A stretch of DNA of 64,000 bases from Alphaproteobacteria bacterium (GTDB lineage: Bacteria; Pseudomonadota; Alphaproteobacteria; JAJTHO01; CANGXP01). Every line of letters starts with the position of its first letter. Within the stretch, counting starts at the first letter, position 1. The stretch covers positions 26,161 to 90,160 of the forward strand of contig CANGXP010000004.1 in the NCBI GenBank assembly GCA_947457935.1, in the 5' to 3' direction. Below the pieces are notes generated by a model. The model did no database searches and had not been told where the DNA came from. It worked only from the letters and a program-made list of their open reading frames with translations. Below, piece by piece: positions 1 through 9,515 of this stretch. The translations under genes were made by a program, and so were the position numbers.

Positions 1-2304
1 CACCTCAATCGCATCTTTAAGGTAATAGTCTATAAGGATAGGATTATCCCCAAATTCTTTCAGGGCTTTTTGCGCGTAGGTACGCAAGCCCTGCACATCG
101 TGGACGATTTCCATCGCCCGCCCGCCCAACACATAACTCGGGCGGATGACAACAGGATAGCCGATGTCTGCGGCAACAGCTTCGGCTTGTTCTATCGTTA
201 AGGCCGTTCCATTGCGCGGTTGTTTCAGGTTGATTTTTTGGAGGAGTTGCTGGAAGCGTTCCCTGTCTTCTGCCAAGTCAATCGCATCAGGAGACGTGCC
301 GAGAATAGGAATGTTGGCGGCTTCCAAGGCTGCTGCCAGTTTCAGCGGGGTTTGTCCGCCAAACTGCACAATCACGCCTTTGAGCGTGCCTTTGGATTGC
401 TCTTTGCGACAGAGTTCCAGCACATGCTCAGGGGTAAGCGGCTCAAAATAGAGCCTGTCTGAGGTGTCATAGTCGGTAGAAACCGTTTCAGGGTTGCAGT
501 TCACCATGATGGATTCTAAGCCCATTTCCCGCATTGCGTAGGCTGCATGGACGCAACAATAGTCAAACTCAATCCCTTGACCTATCCTGTTTGGTCCACC
601 GCCCAGAATAATGACCTTTTGCTTACCAGAGACGTTCGCCTCACACACGGTTTGCCCGTTAAACGCCTGCTCGTAGGTGGAGTACATGTAAGACGTATTG
701 GTTTTGAACTCACCCGCGCAGGTATCAACCCGTTTATACACAGGGTTTACGCCCGCTTTGTGGCGCAATGCTGTAACCTGTGTTTCAGGGATAGCGAGGA
801 GTTTTGCAAGACGCGCATCAGAGAAACCAAGTTGCTTGATGGTGAGCCACTCATTAGGGGTAAGGGTTTCTTCGCGAGGCCCGCTTCTAAGCCACTCCTC
901 AATATTCACAACATGCTGAATTTTCTCTAAAAACCACGTATCAATTTTGGTGATTTTATAAATCTCTTCAACGGTTAAGCCCTTGCGAAAGCCTTGTGCG
1001 ACATGCAAAATGCGGTTTGGCACAGGCGTACCGAGCGCTTGGCGGAGTTCTTCTACTGTAGAATCTTCCATGATTTCATCAAAGCCCGTTAGCCCAATTT
1101 CCATGGACACCAAGGCTTTTTGCACACTTTCTGCAAAGTTGCGCCCAATGCTCATCGCTTCCCCCACAGATTTCATGGAGGTGGTTAAGAGTGCATCCGC
1201 CCCTGGGAATTTCTCAAACGTAAAGCGCGGCATTTTGGTGACGACATAATCAATCGACGGCTCAAATGAGGCAGGCGTGGTCACAGTAATATCATTTTTC
1301 AGTTCATCCAGCGTGAAGCCTACCGCCAGTTTTGCGGCGATTTTCGCAATGGGGAAACCTGTTGCTTTTGACGCCAGCGCCGACGAGCGGGACACACGCG
1401 GGTTCATCTCAATCACCACCAAGCGCCCGTCTTTCGGGTTTACCGCGAACTGCACGTTACTGCCGCCCGTTTCAATGCCAATTTCCCGCAATACGGCAAG
1501 CGAGGCATTGCGCATAATCTGATATTCTTTATCAGTCAGCGTGAGGGCAGGGGCAACGGTGATGCTATCACCTGTGTGAATGCCCATGGGGTCAATGTTT
1601 TCGATGGAGCATACAATAATGGCGTTATCCGCCTTATCGCGCACCACTTCCATCTCATATTCTTTCCAGCCGAGCACCGATTCCTCCACCAATGCCTCAT
1701 GGGTGGGGGAGAGTTTTAGACCGTTGGAGATAATATCAACGAACTCTTCACGGTTATAGGCAATGCCGCCGCCTGTACCCGCGAGCGTAAAAGAGGGGCG
1801 AATAATGGCAGGGAGTCCCACGACATCTAGGGCTTTCAGGGCTTCTTCCAACGAGTGCACCAACACACTTTTAGGGGATTCTAAGCCGATTTTGTCCATG
1901 GCATCGCGGAATAAGAGTCTATCTTCCGCTTTGGCAATCGCGTGCTCATCCGCGCCGATGAGTTCAACATTATATTTCTTCAAAACACCGTTTTTGGAAA
2001 GCGTCAGTGCGGTATTCAGCGCCGTTTGTCCGCCCATGGTGGGGAGAAGAGCATCAGGGCGTTCTTTGGCGATCACCTTTTCGACAAATTCGGGGGTGAT
2101 GGGTTCAATGTACGTTGCATCCGCCAAGTTGGGATCGGTCATAATCGTGGCAGGGTTAGAGTTCACCAATACCACACGATAGCCTTCTTCGCGCAAGGCT
2201 TTGCAGGCTTGTGCGCCCGAATAATCAAACTCGCATGCTTGCCCGATAATAATGGGCCCTGCGCCGATGATAAGGATGGTTTTGATGTCTGTACGTTTGG
2301 GCAT
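1..2304 (-). CDS. carB: Carbamoyl-phosphate synthase large subunit (C-terminal part beyond window)
   Basis: Makes carbamoyl phosphate from bicarbonate, ATP and the ammonia delivered by CarA, for pyrimidine and arginine synthesis. The reverse strand reads from an ATG at 2304 without a stop to the left edge, giving the first 768 of the roughly 1,070 residues usual for the family. The N-terminus ([17 protein letters not shown], then [16 protein letters not shown]) is diagnostic. The first ATP-grasp half and oligomerisation region are complete, and the second half begins near residue 555 ([20 protein letters not shown]). It lies 44 bp downstream of carA in the same direction, so probably one transcription unit. 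The spacer is filled by a heptamer repeat array that ends one base before the ATG, and I see no Shine-Dalgarno sequence. Only the 5' three quarters are present because the window ends. Confidence 0.97.
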   Translation of the reverse strand, partial: MPKRTDIKTILIIGAGPIIIGQACEFDYSGAQACKALREEGYRVVLVNSNPATIMTDPNLADATYIEPITPEFVEKVIAKERPDALLPTMGGQTALNTALTLSKNGVLKKYNVELIGADEHAIAKAEDRLLFRDAMDKIGLESPKSVLVHSLEEALKALDVVGLPAIIRPSFTLAGTGGGIAYNREEFVDIISNGLKLSPTHEALVEESVLGWKEYEMEVVRDKADNAIIVCSIENIDPMGIHTGDSITVAPALTLTDKEYQIMRNASLAVLREIGIETGGSNVQFAVNPKDGRLVVIEMNPRVSRSSALASKATGFPIAKIAAKLAVGFTLDELKNDITVTTPASFEPSIDYVVTKMPRFTFEKFPGADALLTTSMKSVGEAMSIGRNFAESVQKALVSMEIGLTGFDEIMEDSTVEELRQALGTPVPNRILHVAQGFRKGLTVEEIYKITKIDTWFLEKIQHVVNIEEWLRSGPREETLTPNEWLTIKQLGFSDARLAKLLAIPETQVTALRHKAGVNPVYKRVDTCAGEFKTNTSYMYSTYEQAFNGQTVCEANVSGKQKVIILGGGPNRIGQGIEFDYCCVHAAYAMREMGLESIMVNCNPETVSTDYDTSDRLYFEPLTPEHVLELCRKEQSKGTLKGVIVQFGGQTPLKLAAALEAANIPILGTSPDAIDLAEDRERFQQLLQKINLKQPRNGTALTIEQAEAVAADIGYPVVIRPSYVLGGRAMEIVHDVQGLRTYAQKALKEFGDNPILIDYYLKDAIEV

Positions 2305-2340
2305 GGTTCGGGTTTCAGGTATGGGGTTTCGGGGTTCGGA
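2305..2340. repeat. Degenerate heptamer array in the carA-carB spacer
   Basis: Five consecutive 7-mers, GGTTCGG GTTTCAG GTATGGG, then GTTTCGG GGTTCGG (plus strand). Read on the other strand the unit is close to CGAAACC, the same unit as in the arrays at 29971 and 43399. Only one arm is present here. It replaces the usual ribosome-binding region of carB. Confidence 0.6.
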
Positions 2341-2348
2341 AGAATTTA

Positions 2349-3548
2349 CTATACGATATGCGCTGCACGATGCGCCACTTCTGCGCCCTGCATCATTTCT
2401 ACAAACTGCTGAAATAAATATGCGCTATCTTCAGGGCCAGGGCTGGCTTCGGGGTGTCCTTGTACGGCAAACACGGGTTTATCGAGGCACTTAAAGCCTT
2501 GCAGTGTTCCATCAAATAACGAGATGTGCGTTGCTTCAACCGTTGTGGGCAGGGAATCGCGCACCACATGAAACCCGTGGTTTTGACTGGTTATTTCTAC
2601 TTTGCCTGTGTGTAAATCCTGAACGGGATGATTTGCGCCATGATGCCCCAACGGCATTTTCGCTGTTTTTGCGCCTAATGCGAGCGCAAGCAGCTGAAAT
2701 CCTAAGCAAATACCAAAAATGGGTTTGCCGCTGTTCAGCAACTCTTTGATAATGGGGAGGGCGTATTGCCCCGTGGCGAACGGGTCTCCAGGGCCATTAG
2801 AGAGGAAAATGCCATCAGGATTGTGTGCCAAAATTTCTTTGGCAGGTGTTGTGGCTGGCACAACCTCGACTTCACATTGTACATTAACTAAATTTCTTAA
2901 TATATTGTATTTTATACCGTAATCAACACAGACAACTTTGTATTTTCCGCCACGTTGTTCGGGGTAGCCCGTGCCAAACTGCCATAAGCCTTGATGCCAA
3001 GGGTGTGCTTTTTCCGTGGTGACATCCTTAGCCAAATCTAGCCCCACCAGCCCTTGCCACGCCTTCAATGTCGTTTGATGCTGTGCGGTATTAAAATTGC
3101 CGTCTGCTGCATGGATAATAATGCCATTCGGGGCTACTCCGCCATCACGGATAGTTTGGGTGAGCGCACGGGTATCAACGCCACAAATTCCCACAATATT
3201 ATGCGTTTTTAAATAGGCATCAAAGTGTTGCAGATTGCGATAATTCGCAGGATTAGTGATGCTCTCGCGGATAACAAGCCCGCTTGCAACAGGCTTTGCC
3301 GATTCAACATCTTCCGCGTTCGTGCCCACGTTGCCGATATGCGGAAAGGTGAATGTGATAATCTGCCCTTTGTATGAAGGATCGGTGAGAATTTCCTGAT
3401 AGCCCGTCATCGCGGTGTTAAAACAAAGCTCGCCTAACGCGCTGCCAGTTGCTCCAATGCCATATCCCTCAATAATCATACCATTTGTAAGCAGCAGTTG
3501 CGCCGTTCTTACGGCTGAAAAGGCAAGGGGATTAGGCGTGTTTGTCAT
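2349..3548 (-). CDS. carA: Carbamoyl-phosphate synthase small (glutaminase) subunit
   Basis: Hydrolyses glutamine and channels ammonia to CarB. At 399 residues it has the normal family length. The N-terminal half carries the CarA signature ([18 protein letters not shown], then [19 protein letters not shown]). The C-terminal half is a class I glutamine amidotransferase with the nucleophile cysteine in [15 protein letters not shown] and the catalytic histidine in [11 protein letters not shown]. It is followed by carB 44 bp downstream, the common gene order. The upstream region holds a 130-bp palindromic element rather than an obvious promoter. I see no strong Shine-Dalgarno sequence before the ATG. 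Confidence 0.97.
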   Translation of the reverse strand: MTNTPNPLAFSAVRTAQLLLTNGMIIEGYGIGATGSALGELCFNTAMTGYQEILTDPSYKGQIITFTFPHIGNVGTNAEDVESAKPVASGLVIRESITNPANYRNLQHFDAYLKTHNIVGICGVDTRALTQTIRDGGVAPNGIIIHAADGNFNTAQHQTTLKAWQGLVGLDLAKDVTTEKAHPWHQGLWQFGTGYPEQRGGKYKVVCVDYGIKYNILRNLVNVQCEVEVVPATTPAKEILAHNPDGIFLSNGPGDPFATGQYALPIIKELLNSGKPIFGICLGFQLLALALGAKTAKMPLGHHGANHPVQDLHTGKVEITSQNHGFHVVRDSLPTTVEATHISLFDGTLQGFKCLDKPVFAVQGHPEASPGPEDSAYLFQQFVEMMQGAEVAHRAAHIV

Positions 3549-3562
3549 TAAAAAATACCAGC

Positions 3563-3694
3563 TATAGTTATTTCACTTTAAAATACCCCATGCCTGCAAA
3601 CTGCCTTTAGCGTCTCTCATGTACAAGTTAAGGTACACTTCGAGCCGCTGCAGTTGTTTTCGACTATGGGGTATTTTAAATTGTAACAACTATG
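3563..3694. repeat. Palindromic element of about 130 bp (singleton here)
   Basis: The two halves are inverted copies. Both contain TTTAAAATACCCCAT in opposite orientation, flanked by TATAGTTATTTCA on the left and by its counterpart TGTAACAACTATG on the right. The centre also pairs (TGTAC with GTACA). It fills most of the space between carA and coq7. The length and full-length symmetry resemble the other palindromic elements in this window, but the sequence is different. Confidence 0.7.
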
Positions 3695-3754
3695 AAAATC
3701 CGCAGAGTATTAGCTGATGTATGCGATATCGTCAAGGTTTGTGTGCAATAAAAA

Positions 3755-4285
3755 CTACACCCGTTTCGCCAAAAATATCGCTGTCTTTGAGCCAGTGCGA
3801 ATAACTTGCCGCAATAGCGGATAAAACGGGGCTTTTTTCCCCTCTTGCGCCTCTGCTGTGTCTTTGTGCTCCAGTTCTTCCGCGCGAAATTTTTGTAGTG
3901 TGGGAATAAGCGGGGAGGTGGGGTCATTCTTTTCTAAATCGGCGATTTGTTCTGCATAATGCTCTTCAATCACTTCTTCCACCGCGATGGTGCACGCCAT
4001 TGCCGCTTTTTTGCCCAGTAACGCCGTGCCTGCACCCAGAGCAAACCCTGCCACGTGCCACAAGGGATGTAACGCTGTGGGGCGCACGCGATGTTCAACA
4101 ATCAGTTGATTAAAGGCATCAAGATGCACTTGTTCTTGGGCTTCCATATGCTGCAAGGTGGGCGCAATGTCCGTTTTGCCCAACACGGCAAGTTGCCCCC
4201 GATAGATACGCTTTGCACCATATTCACCCGCCTGATTGACGCGAATAAGCTGCTCGAGACGCTGTTTTTCAGAGAGATTTTGCAT
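3755..4285 (-). CDS. coq7: CoQ7-type demethoxyubiquinone hydroxylase
   Basis: Predicted membrane-associated di-iron monooxygenase that hydroxylates demethoxyubiquinone in ubiquinone synthesis. The iron-binding pattern of the family is visible: EYGAKRIYRGQ early, HMEAQEQVHL, the central EEVIEEHYAEQ, and EELEHKDTA near the C-terminus. I start it at the ATG at 4285 (176 residues) because AGAAGGAAA lies just upstream. An upstream start at 4333 would add 16 residues that are unlike the family. It overlaps the 3' end of dsbB by 17 bp in another frame, so translation is probably coupled. It supports aerobic respiration. Confidence 0.9.
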   Translation of the reverse strand: MQNLSEKQRLEQLIRVNQAGEYGAKRIYRGQLAVLGKTDIAPTLQHMEAQEQVHLDAFNQLIVEHRVRPTALHPLWHVAGFALGAGTALLGKKAAMACTIAVEEVIEEHYAEQIADLEKNDPTSPLIPTLQKFRAEELEHKDTAEAQEGKKAPFYPLLRQVIRTGSKTAIFLAKRV

Positions 4286-4745
4286 CTTTTTTCCTTCTAA
4301 AAAAGAAATAGAGACAGTGCCCCGCCAAAACAAGACTCAATACACTATTATAATTTGCCATACTCAAGCCGAACAGTTCCCACTGCACGGCATCACAGCG
4401 CACAATCGGCGCGGCGGCAAGGGCGGCACGAAGTTGTTCAATAGTTGTTGCAGTAATACTTGAAGAACAACTGCTAAATCCTTGCCATAATTGCAATTCT
4501 ATTCCACTATGAAAAATGGCTAAACCTGCACTGGCAACATATATACTCGCGCACAACACAATATAAACACGCGCTTTTTGGGGGTAACAAAACCCTAAAA
4601 GAGCACTGAGCGCGGCGGCAACATAGACATATCGCGCGTGCATACACAAATCACACGGCGACAATTGCAACAACCGTTGCAGACTCACCGCCAACAACAA
4701 CAACAGGATGCAAACAAGCAAATGCGCTAAAAAAAACAGTTTCAT
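4269..4745 (-). CDS. dsbB: DsbB-family disulfide bond formation protein
   Basis: Inner-membrane protein that reoxidises DsbA and passes the electrons to quinone. It has 158 residues and four predicted membrane helices. The first redox pair sits in SPCDLCMHARY, matching the CxxC of the family. The second pair is the cysteine of FSSCSSS and the one in IVRCDAVQW. HSGIELQLWQG and FGLSMANYNS are also typical. The ATG at 4745 gives a hydrophobic N-terminal helix as expected. The downstream coq7 overlaps it; both products use ubiquinone, which makes the pairing sensible. Divergent from ntrY. Confidence 0.9.
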   Translation of the reverse strand: MKLFFLAHLLVCILLLLLAVSLQRLLQLSPCDLCMHARYVYVAAALSALLGFCYPQKARVYIVLCASIYVASAGLAIFHSGIELQLWQGFSSCSSSITATTIEQLRAALAAAPIVRCDAVQWELFGLSMANYNSVLSLVLAGHCLYFFFRRKKDAKSL

Positions 4746-4805
4746 AATGTTATTTCAATTTGGCATTGACGATACCACAAAGCCGCTGCAAATGTCATGT
4801 ATATC

Positions 4806-4830
4806 TATTGCACATGAAGAATGTGCAATA
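4806..4830. promoter_or_regulatory. Perfect 10-bp inverted repeat between dsbB and ntrY
   Basis: TATTGCACAT and ATGTGCAATA flank a 5-base loop. The dyad sits about 60 bp before dsbB and 75 bp before ntrY, in a divergent intergenic region. It could be an operator for both directions or an RNA hairpin. No protein is assigned. Confidence 0.5.
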
Positions 4831-4856
4831 TTTCGCTCAAACGCCGCGCGGGCTTA

Positions 4857-4900
4857 ATACTGCTCGCAATATTTCAATCTCCTCCAAGTGCGAGCAGTAT
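4857..4900. promoter_or_regulatory. Perfect 12-bp inverted repeat just upstream of ntrY
   Basis: ATACTGCTCGCA at 4857-4868 is the exact reverse complement of TGCGAGCAGTAT at 4889-4900. The 20-base loop contains CTCCTCC. The right arm ends four bases before the chosen ntrY ATG, so in the mRNA the stem would occupy the ribosome-binding region. It could be an operator or a translational control hairpin. Confidence 0.5.
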
Positions 4901-4904
4901 AACA

Positions 4905-7106
4905 ATGATAGAAAAAAAACAATCCTCCTCGCGCCGTTTTAAGCTGTGGTTTTACAAAAGCCACATTAGCCAAAAGGTAAGCGTGTGGATTATTGCGCTT
5001 TCTGTGCTTGCGGTTATCGCCACCATTGGCATTTTTGCAGGCTTTCCGCCGCTGGGGCCTAAACCCAGCACTGTCATCATTATTGTGGCGATTGATAGCA
5101 TTCTACTGCTCTCGCTTTCCATCATTGTTTTTAAACAAATTATTGAGCTGTGGGTTAAGCGGAAAAAGGGAATTAACGGCACAAAACTTTACTCTAGGTT
5201 GGTGATTTTATTCTCCCTGATTGCCGTCTCTCCCTCGGTCATTCTCGTCACGCTTTCCACGGTTTTTTTCAACTTCGGGATTGAACAGTGGTTCACCAAA
5301 AGGGTGACAACGGCGTTGCAAGAATCCCTTGAGGTTGCTGATGCGTATTTGCAAGAACATCGCAACGCCATTCGCGGGGATGCGCTTGGCATGGCGAACG
5401 ATTTGGGCAATCAAGCAACGCTGCTGGTGCAAGATGCCAATGCGTTTAGCAAAATGGTGCAAGGACAAATGGGCGCACGGGGCATTTCAGAAACCCTTAT
5501 TTTTGATAGCCGTTTTAATATTATTGCGCGGGGATCGTATACGTTTACCCCGTTTGTGCCAAATATTCCCGAGGCAACCATGCGACTCGCGCGGGAAGGG
5601 GCGGTGATTGTGCTCAAAGAAAATGCTGCCGACACAGACCGTGTGTATGCCCTTGTGAAAATCCCGAATTTTGTGGATTCTTTTCTTTATGTGGGCAGAC
5701 CTGTTGACCCCCGTGCTGTTTACCACGTTCAAAAAACCCGCGAAACCGTGGAAGCCTATCAACAGGTGGAACGTCACCGCACAAAGCTGCAAATCGCCAT
5801 TTCTTTTTTGATTATTGTGATGGCATTATTGTTGTTGCTTGCCGCTGTGTGGGTGGGCTTGCTTATTGCCCATCGCTTGTTGATGCCCATTGCGGCAATG
5901 GCGGATGCAGCAGAAAAAATTGCGCAAGGAAATTTTGAGATTAAAATTCCGCTCAGTACACATCATGATGAACTTAGAACATTAACAGTTGCGTTTAACC
6001 GCATGGCAGGACAGCTTTCTACCCAAAGACAAAAACTTGTTGATACTAATGACCAGCTCGACAGCCGCCGCCGTTTTATGGAAGCCGTGCTTGCAGGGGT
6101 AAGTGCGGGCGTGATTGGGCTGGACGAGCACGGCAACGTGCAAGCAATAAACCCGCGTGCCCTCTCGCTGTTGGGCAAAACGGGGGCAGGGGATGATTTT
6201 GGCGCACCGATAGATGCGCTTTTCCCTGAGTGCCTTGATTTATTAAAAGAACTCTACACCACAAACTCGCGTATTCGGGAACGCCAAATCACGATTATTC
6301 GCGGAAACATCCACAAAACTTTGTTTGTGCGGGTGGCAGCAGAGTATGACGAAACGGACGTTGTGGGATATGTCATCACCTACGATGACATGACAGATTT
6401 TATTCGTGCCGAGAAAACAGCGGCATGGAGTGACGTTGCGCGTCGTCTTGCCCACGAAATTAAAAACCCGCTCACCCCCATTCAGCTCTCTGCAGAACGA
6501 TTAGAACGTCGTTTTCTCAAGCAAGTCACGGCAGAAGAAGGGGAAGTTTTCAGCCAATGCACCCGCACCATCATCAGACAAGTTGAAGACTTACAACGGC
6601 TTGTTGATGAATTTTCGTCTTTTGCGCGAATGCCAACCCCGAAAAAAATCAAAGAAGATTTCACGCAACTGTGCCGCGATATGCTTGCGTTGCAACAAAG
6701 TGCCCACCCAGAAATACACTATGTTTTTAACGCACCTGATACGCCGTTATTATGGTTTTATGATGGCGGCATGATGCGCCAAGCATTAACAAATTTACTT
6801 AAGAATGCCGCAGAAGCTATTGAAGAAAAACGAAAAACTTCGGAAATTTCTGGAGAAATTATGTTGACCTGTACACAGGACACCAACACCCTTACGCTCA
6901 CCTTAGATGACAACGGCAACGGCTTAACGCAAGATGACCCCGAGAAATTATTAGAGCCATATGTTACCACAAAAACCAAAGGCACAGGCTTGGGTTTAGC
7001 GATTGTCAAAAAAATAGTTGAAGAACACGACGGAATTTTGAAAATAGAGGCTCGCCAACCACACGGCGTTAGGGTAACACTGTTGCTGAAAAACAGTACA
7101 CTATAA
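4905..7106 (+). CDS. ntrY: NtrY-type nitrogen/redox sensor histidine kinase
   Basis: Membrane sensor kinase that phosphorylates NtrX. The order is: N-terminal membrane helices (residues about 20-140), an extracytoplasmic segment, a further helix (about 295-325) followed by a HAMP linker, a PAS-like domain (about 385-490), the HisKA box VARRLAHEIKNPLTPIQLS with the phospho-accepting histidine near residue 517, and a HATPase domain with NLLKNAAEAI, DDNGNGL and GTGLGLAIV. I start at the ATG at 4905 (733 residues). A frame open from 4821 would translate through two perfect inverted repeats and adds no family sequence. It is followed by ntrX 31 bp downstream. The order ntrY-ntrX-dat-hfq-hflX is common in alphaproteobacteria. 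Confidence 0.93.
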   Translation: MIEKKQSSSRRFKLWFYKSHISQKVSVWIIALSVLAVIATIGIFAGFPPLGPKPSTVIIIVAIDSILLLSLSIIVFKQIIELWVKRKKGINGTKLYSRLVILFSLIAVSPSVILVTLSTVFFNFGIEQWFTKRVTTALQESLEVADAYLQEHRNAIRGDALGMANDLGNQATLLVQDANAFSKMVQGQMGARGISETLIFDSRFNIIARGSYTFTPFVPNIPEATMRLAREGAVIVLKENAADTDRVYALVKIPNFVDSFLYVGRPVDPRAVYHVQKTRETVEAYQQVERHRTKLQIAISFLIIVMALLLLLAAVWVGLLIAHRLLMPIAAMADAAEKIAQGNFEIKIPLSTHHDELRTLTVAFNRMAGQLSTQRQKLVDTNDQLDSRRRFMEAVLAGVSAGVIGLDEHGNVQAINPRALSLLGKTGAGDDFGAPIDALFPECLDLLKELYTTNSRIRERQITIIRGNIHKTLFVRVAAEYDETDVVGYVITYDDMTDFIRAEKTAAWSDVARRLAHEIKNPLTPIQLSAERLERRFLKQVTAEEGEVFSQCTRTIIRQVEDLQRLVDEFSSFARMPTPKKIKEDFTQLCRDMLALQQSAHPEIHYVFNAPDTPLLWFYDGGMMRQALTNLLKNAAEAIEEKRKTSEISGEIMLTCTQDTNTLTLTLDDNGNGLTQDDPEKLLEPYVTTKTKGTGLGLAIVKKIVEEHDGILKIEARQPHGVRVTLLLKNSTL

Positions 7107-7137
7107 TAAAATACGACTTACGCGAAAGGATGACGAC

Positions 7138-8541
7138 ATGCTGCATGACATTTTAGTTGTTGACGATGAGAGCGATATTCGAGAACAAATCAAGGGCATC
7201 CTTGGCGATGAAGGGCTTGAAGCACGCACCGCTGCAAACAGCGAGGACGCGCTAAAGTGCATCCATGAACGCTTACCCAGCCTTATCATTCTCGATATTT
7301 GGCTACAAAACAGCAAAATGGATGGGCTGGAGCTTCTTTCCGCGATTAAAAAAGAATCGCCGCAAATCCCCATTATTATGATTAGCGGACACGGCACCAT
7401 TGAAACCGCCATTAGTGCGCTAAAAAAGGGTGCAGTCGATTTTATTGAAAAACCTTTCAAAACCGACCGACTGTTACTTGTCATTAACCGCACTTTAGAA
7501 GCAGAAAAATTGCGCAAAGAAAATGCAGAATTGCGCCTCAGAAGCAGCAGTGATGAGGAAATGGTCGGGCAATCCCCCGCCATGCAGCAGCTTCGTCAAT
7601 CTGTTGAAAGAGTTGCGCCCACCAACAGCCGCGTGATGATTACAGGCGAGGCAGGATCGGGGAAAGAAATTGTCGCCCGTGCCATCCATGCAAAATCTAA
7701 ACGTGCTCAATCGCCGTTTGTGGTGGTGAATTGTGCCCTCATGACCCCTGATAAATTAGAAGTAGAACTCTTCGGCACCGAACCGGGGTATATCAGCGGG
7801 CAACCGCGCAAAGTGGGTGTGTTTGAAATAGCGCATAAAGGCACACTATTGCTGGATGAAGTGGCGGACATGCCACTGGAGACGCAAGGAAAAATCCTCC
7901 GTATTCTACAAGAACAAAAATTTACACGGGTGGGCGGCAACGCACCAGTGCAAGTGGATGTGCGCGTCATGGCAGCCAGCAACAAAGATCTTGCGCGCGA
8001 AATTTCCGCAGGACGCTTGCGCCAAGATTTGTTTTATCGCCTGAGTGTCGTGCCGATTGCCGTGCCGTCTCTTAAAGAACGCCGTGAGGATATTTCCAAA
8101 CTGGCGAGTTACTTTATCAACAAAGCCTCGAAAGCAGCAGGCGTTCCAGCACGGCTATTATCGCAAGATGCTGTTGCCGCCCTGCAATCCTATCCATGGC
8201 CGGGGAATGTGCGGCAATTAAAGAATGCGATGGAATGGTTGCTGATTATGGCATCAGGTAGCCCGAAAGACCTTGTGACCACAGAAATGTTGCCGCCTGA
8301 GCTATACGGCAGTGCGCCACCCTTGTTAAAAACAGAGCGCAACGATGAAATTATGACACTCCCGTTGCGGGATGCCCGCGAGTTGTTTGAAAAGCAATAC
8401 CTCCTTGCCCAAGTCACCCGTTTTGGCGGAAATATTTCAAAAACCGCTACGTTTGTGGGGATGGAGCGTTCTGCGCTGCACCGCAAACTGAAAAGTTTAG
8501 GCGTATATCAACCAGAAAAATCTGAAAGAGAAGCGGCGTAA
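7138..8541 (+). CDS. ntrX: NtrX-type response regulator (AAA+ domain, GAFTGA loop lost)
   Basis: Partner of NtrY. It has 467 residues: a receiver domain with the phosphoacceptor aspartate in LIILDIWLQ (near residue 53), an AAA+ domain with Walker A GEAGSGKE and Walker B TLLLDEVADMP, and a C-terminal Fis-type helix-turn-helix (GGNISKTATFVGMERSALHRK). Where sigma-54 activators have GAFTGA, this protein reads GYISGQ (residues about 215-220). It is therefore unlikely to open sigma-54 promoters and more probably acts on sigma-70 promoters, as has been found for other alphaproteobacterial NtrX proteins. The next gene starts one base after its stop. Confidence 0.93.
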   Translation: MLHDILVVDDESDIREQIKGILGDEGLEARTAANSEDALKCIHERLPSLIILDIWLQNSKMDGLELLSAIKKESPQIPIIMISGHGTIETAISALKKGAVDFIEKPFKTDRLLLVINRTLEAEKLRKENAELRLRSSSDEEMVGQSPAMQQLRQSVERVAPTNSRVMITGEAGSGKEIVARAIHAKSKRAQSPFVVVNCALMTPDKLEVELFGTEPGYISGQPRKVGVFEIAHKGTLLLDEVADMPLETQGKILRILQEQKFTRVGGNAPVQVDVRVMAASNKDLAREISAGRLRQDLFYRLSVVPIAVPSLKERREDISKLASYFINKASKAAGVPARLLSQDAVAALQSYPWPGNVRQLKNAMEWLLIMASGSPKDLVTTEMLPPELYGSAPPLLKTERNDEIMTLPLRDARELFEKQYLLAQVTRFGGNISKTATFVGMERSALHRKLKSLGVYQPEKSEREAA

Positions 8542-8542
8542 A

Positions 8543-9391
8543 ATGGCGCGAATTACATATGTGAATGGGGCATACTTGCCGCATGACAGGGCAGGGGTGC
8601 ATATTGAAGATAGAGGCTTTCAATTTGCCGATGGCATTTATGAGGTGGTGCAGGTTGCGAACGGGATTATTGTTGATTTAGACTGGCATCTAGACCGTTT
8701 TGAATACTCCCTAAACGAGCTTAAAATCCCGATGCCGATGACACGCGCCGCTCTCATGGTGGTGATGAAAAACATCATCGCCAAGAACTATCTCCCCTAT
8801 GGCGTTGTGTATATGCAAGTCACACGCGGCGTTGCAAAGCGTGATTTTGCTTTTCCTAGGGACGTACAGCCTAGTCTTGTTGTGGTTGCCATGCGGATGA
8901 AACCGTGGCCAGATGCGATGATAGAGAATGGGGTGAAAGTTATAACTCTGCCCGATATTCGCTGGAAACGCTGTGATATTAAATCCGTCTCGTTGCTTGC
9001 GCCTGTGTTGGGCAAACAACAAGCCAAAGAAGCAGGCGCGTTTGAAGGCTGGATGGTGGATGAAAACGGGTTTATCACCGAAGGCACATCCAGCAACGCG
9101 TTTATTGTCACGAAAGATAAGGAAATTATCACCCGCGCTAAAGACCATCGGATTTTGGGCGGCATCACTCGTGCTAGATTGCTCGTCATCGCCCAAGAGC
9201 ACGGCTATATACTTAAGGAACGTCTCTTCACGGTTGCGGAAGCCAAAGCCTCCTCTGAGGCGTTTATAAGCAGCAGTAGCACGTTTGTTATGCCTGTGGT
9301 GCAGATTGATGACGCTGTTGTGGGTGATGGCAAAGTGGGGGCTATTTCCAAAGCACTCCGCAAGGCGTATCGGGAGTTTGCGGGGATATGA
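8543..9391 (+). CDS. dat: D-amino-acid transaminase (class IV PLP enzyme)
   Basis: Predicted to interconvert D-amino acids and 2-oxo acids, possibly supplying D-glutamate or D-alanine for the cell wall. It has 282 residues, the usual fold-type IV length. Recognisable segments are YVNGAYLPHDRAGVHIEDRGFQ (N-terminal) with FADGIYEVV, DIKSVSLLAPVLGKQQAKEAG around the PLP lysine, and EGTSSNAFIV with ILGGITRARLL for the cofactor phosphate. A branched-chain transaminase or aminodeoxychorismate lyase is possible, but the ntrX-dat-hfq context favours Dat. It begins one base after ntrX, and GAGAAG precedes the ATG. Confidence 0.85.
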   Translation: MARITYVNGAYLPHDRAGVHIEDRGFQFADGIYEVVQVANGIIVDLDWHLDRFEYSLNELKIPMPMTRAALMVVMKNIIAKNYLPYGVVYMQVTRGVAKRDFAFPRDVQPSLVVVAMRMKPWPDAMIENGVKVITLPDIRWKRCDIKSVSLLAPVLGKQQAKEAGAFEGWMVDENGFITEGTSSNAFIVTKDKEIITRAKDHRILGGITRARLLVIAQEHGYILKERLFTVAEAKASSEAFISSSSTFVMPVVQIDDAVVGDGKVGAISKALRKAYREFAGI

Positions 9392-9401
9392 AGAGAGAGG
9401 G

Positions 9402-9503
9402 GATAGGCACGAGGCACGAGGCACGAGGGGAAAAAGGAAGTAATCTAAAAACTTTCTTCTTGCAATTCCTCATGCCTCGTGCCTCGTGCCTCGTGCCCCT
9501 ATC
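9402..9503. repeat. Heptamer-armed hairpin element between dat and the HAD gene
   Basis: The left arm holds three exact tandem copies of GGCACGA (9406-9426). The right arm holds three copies of the reverse complement (9473-9498). The arms are bounded by GATAGG and CCTATC. The loop is about 45 bases. It is the most regular of the heptamer-armed elements in the window. A GTG-initiated frame through the right arm extends the HAD gene artificially. Confidence 0.85.
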
Positions 9504-9515
9504 AGGGTGTTGCTG

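Noticed and set aside
1763..2412. Plus-strand frames at the left end
   Set aside because: They are antisense to carB and carA, whose protein sequences are fully conserved on the minus strand.
8711..9424. 237-codon reverse frame across dat
   Set aside because: Antisense shadow of dat with His/Arg-rich, low-complexity translation and no recognisable motif.
9402..9503. CRISPR-like array, considered because of the regular GGCACGA repeats
   Set aside because: Units are 7 bp without spacers and the two halves are inverted, unlike a CRISPR array.
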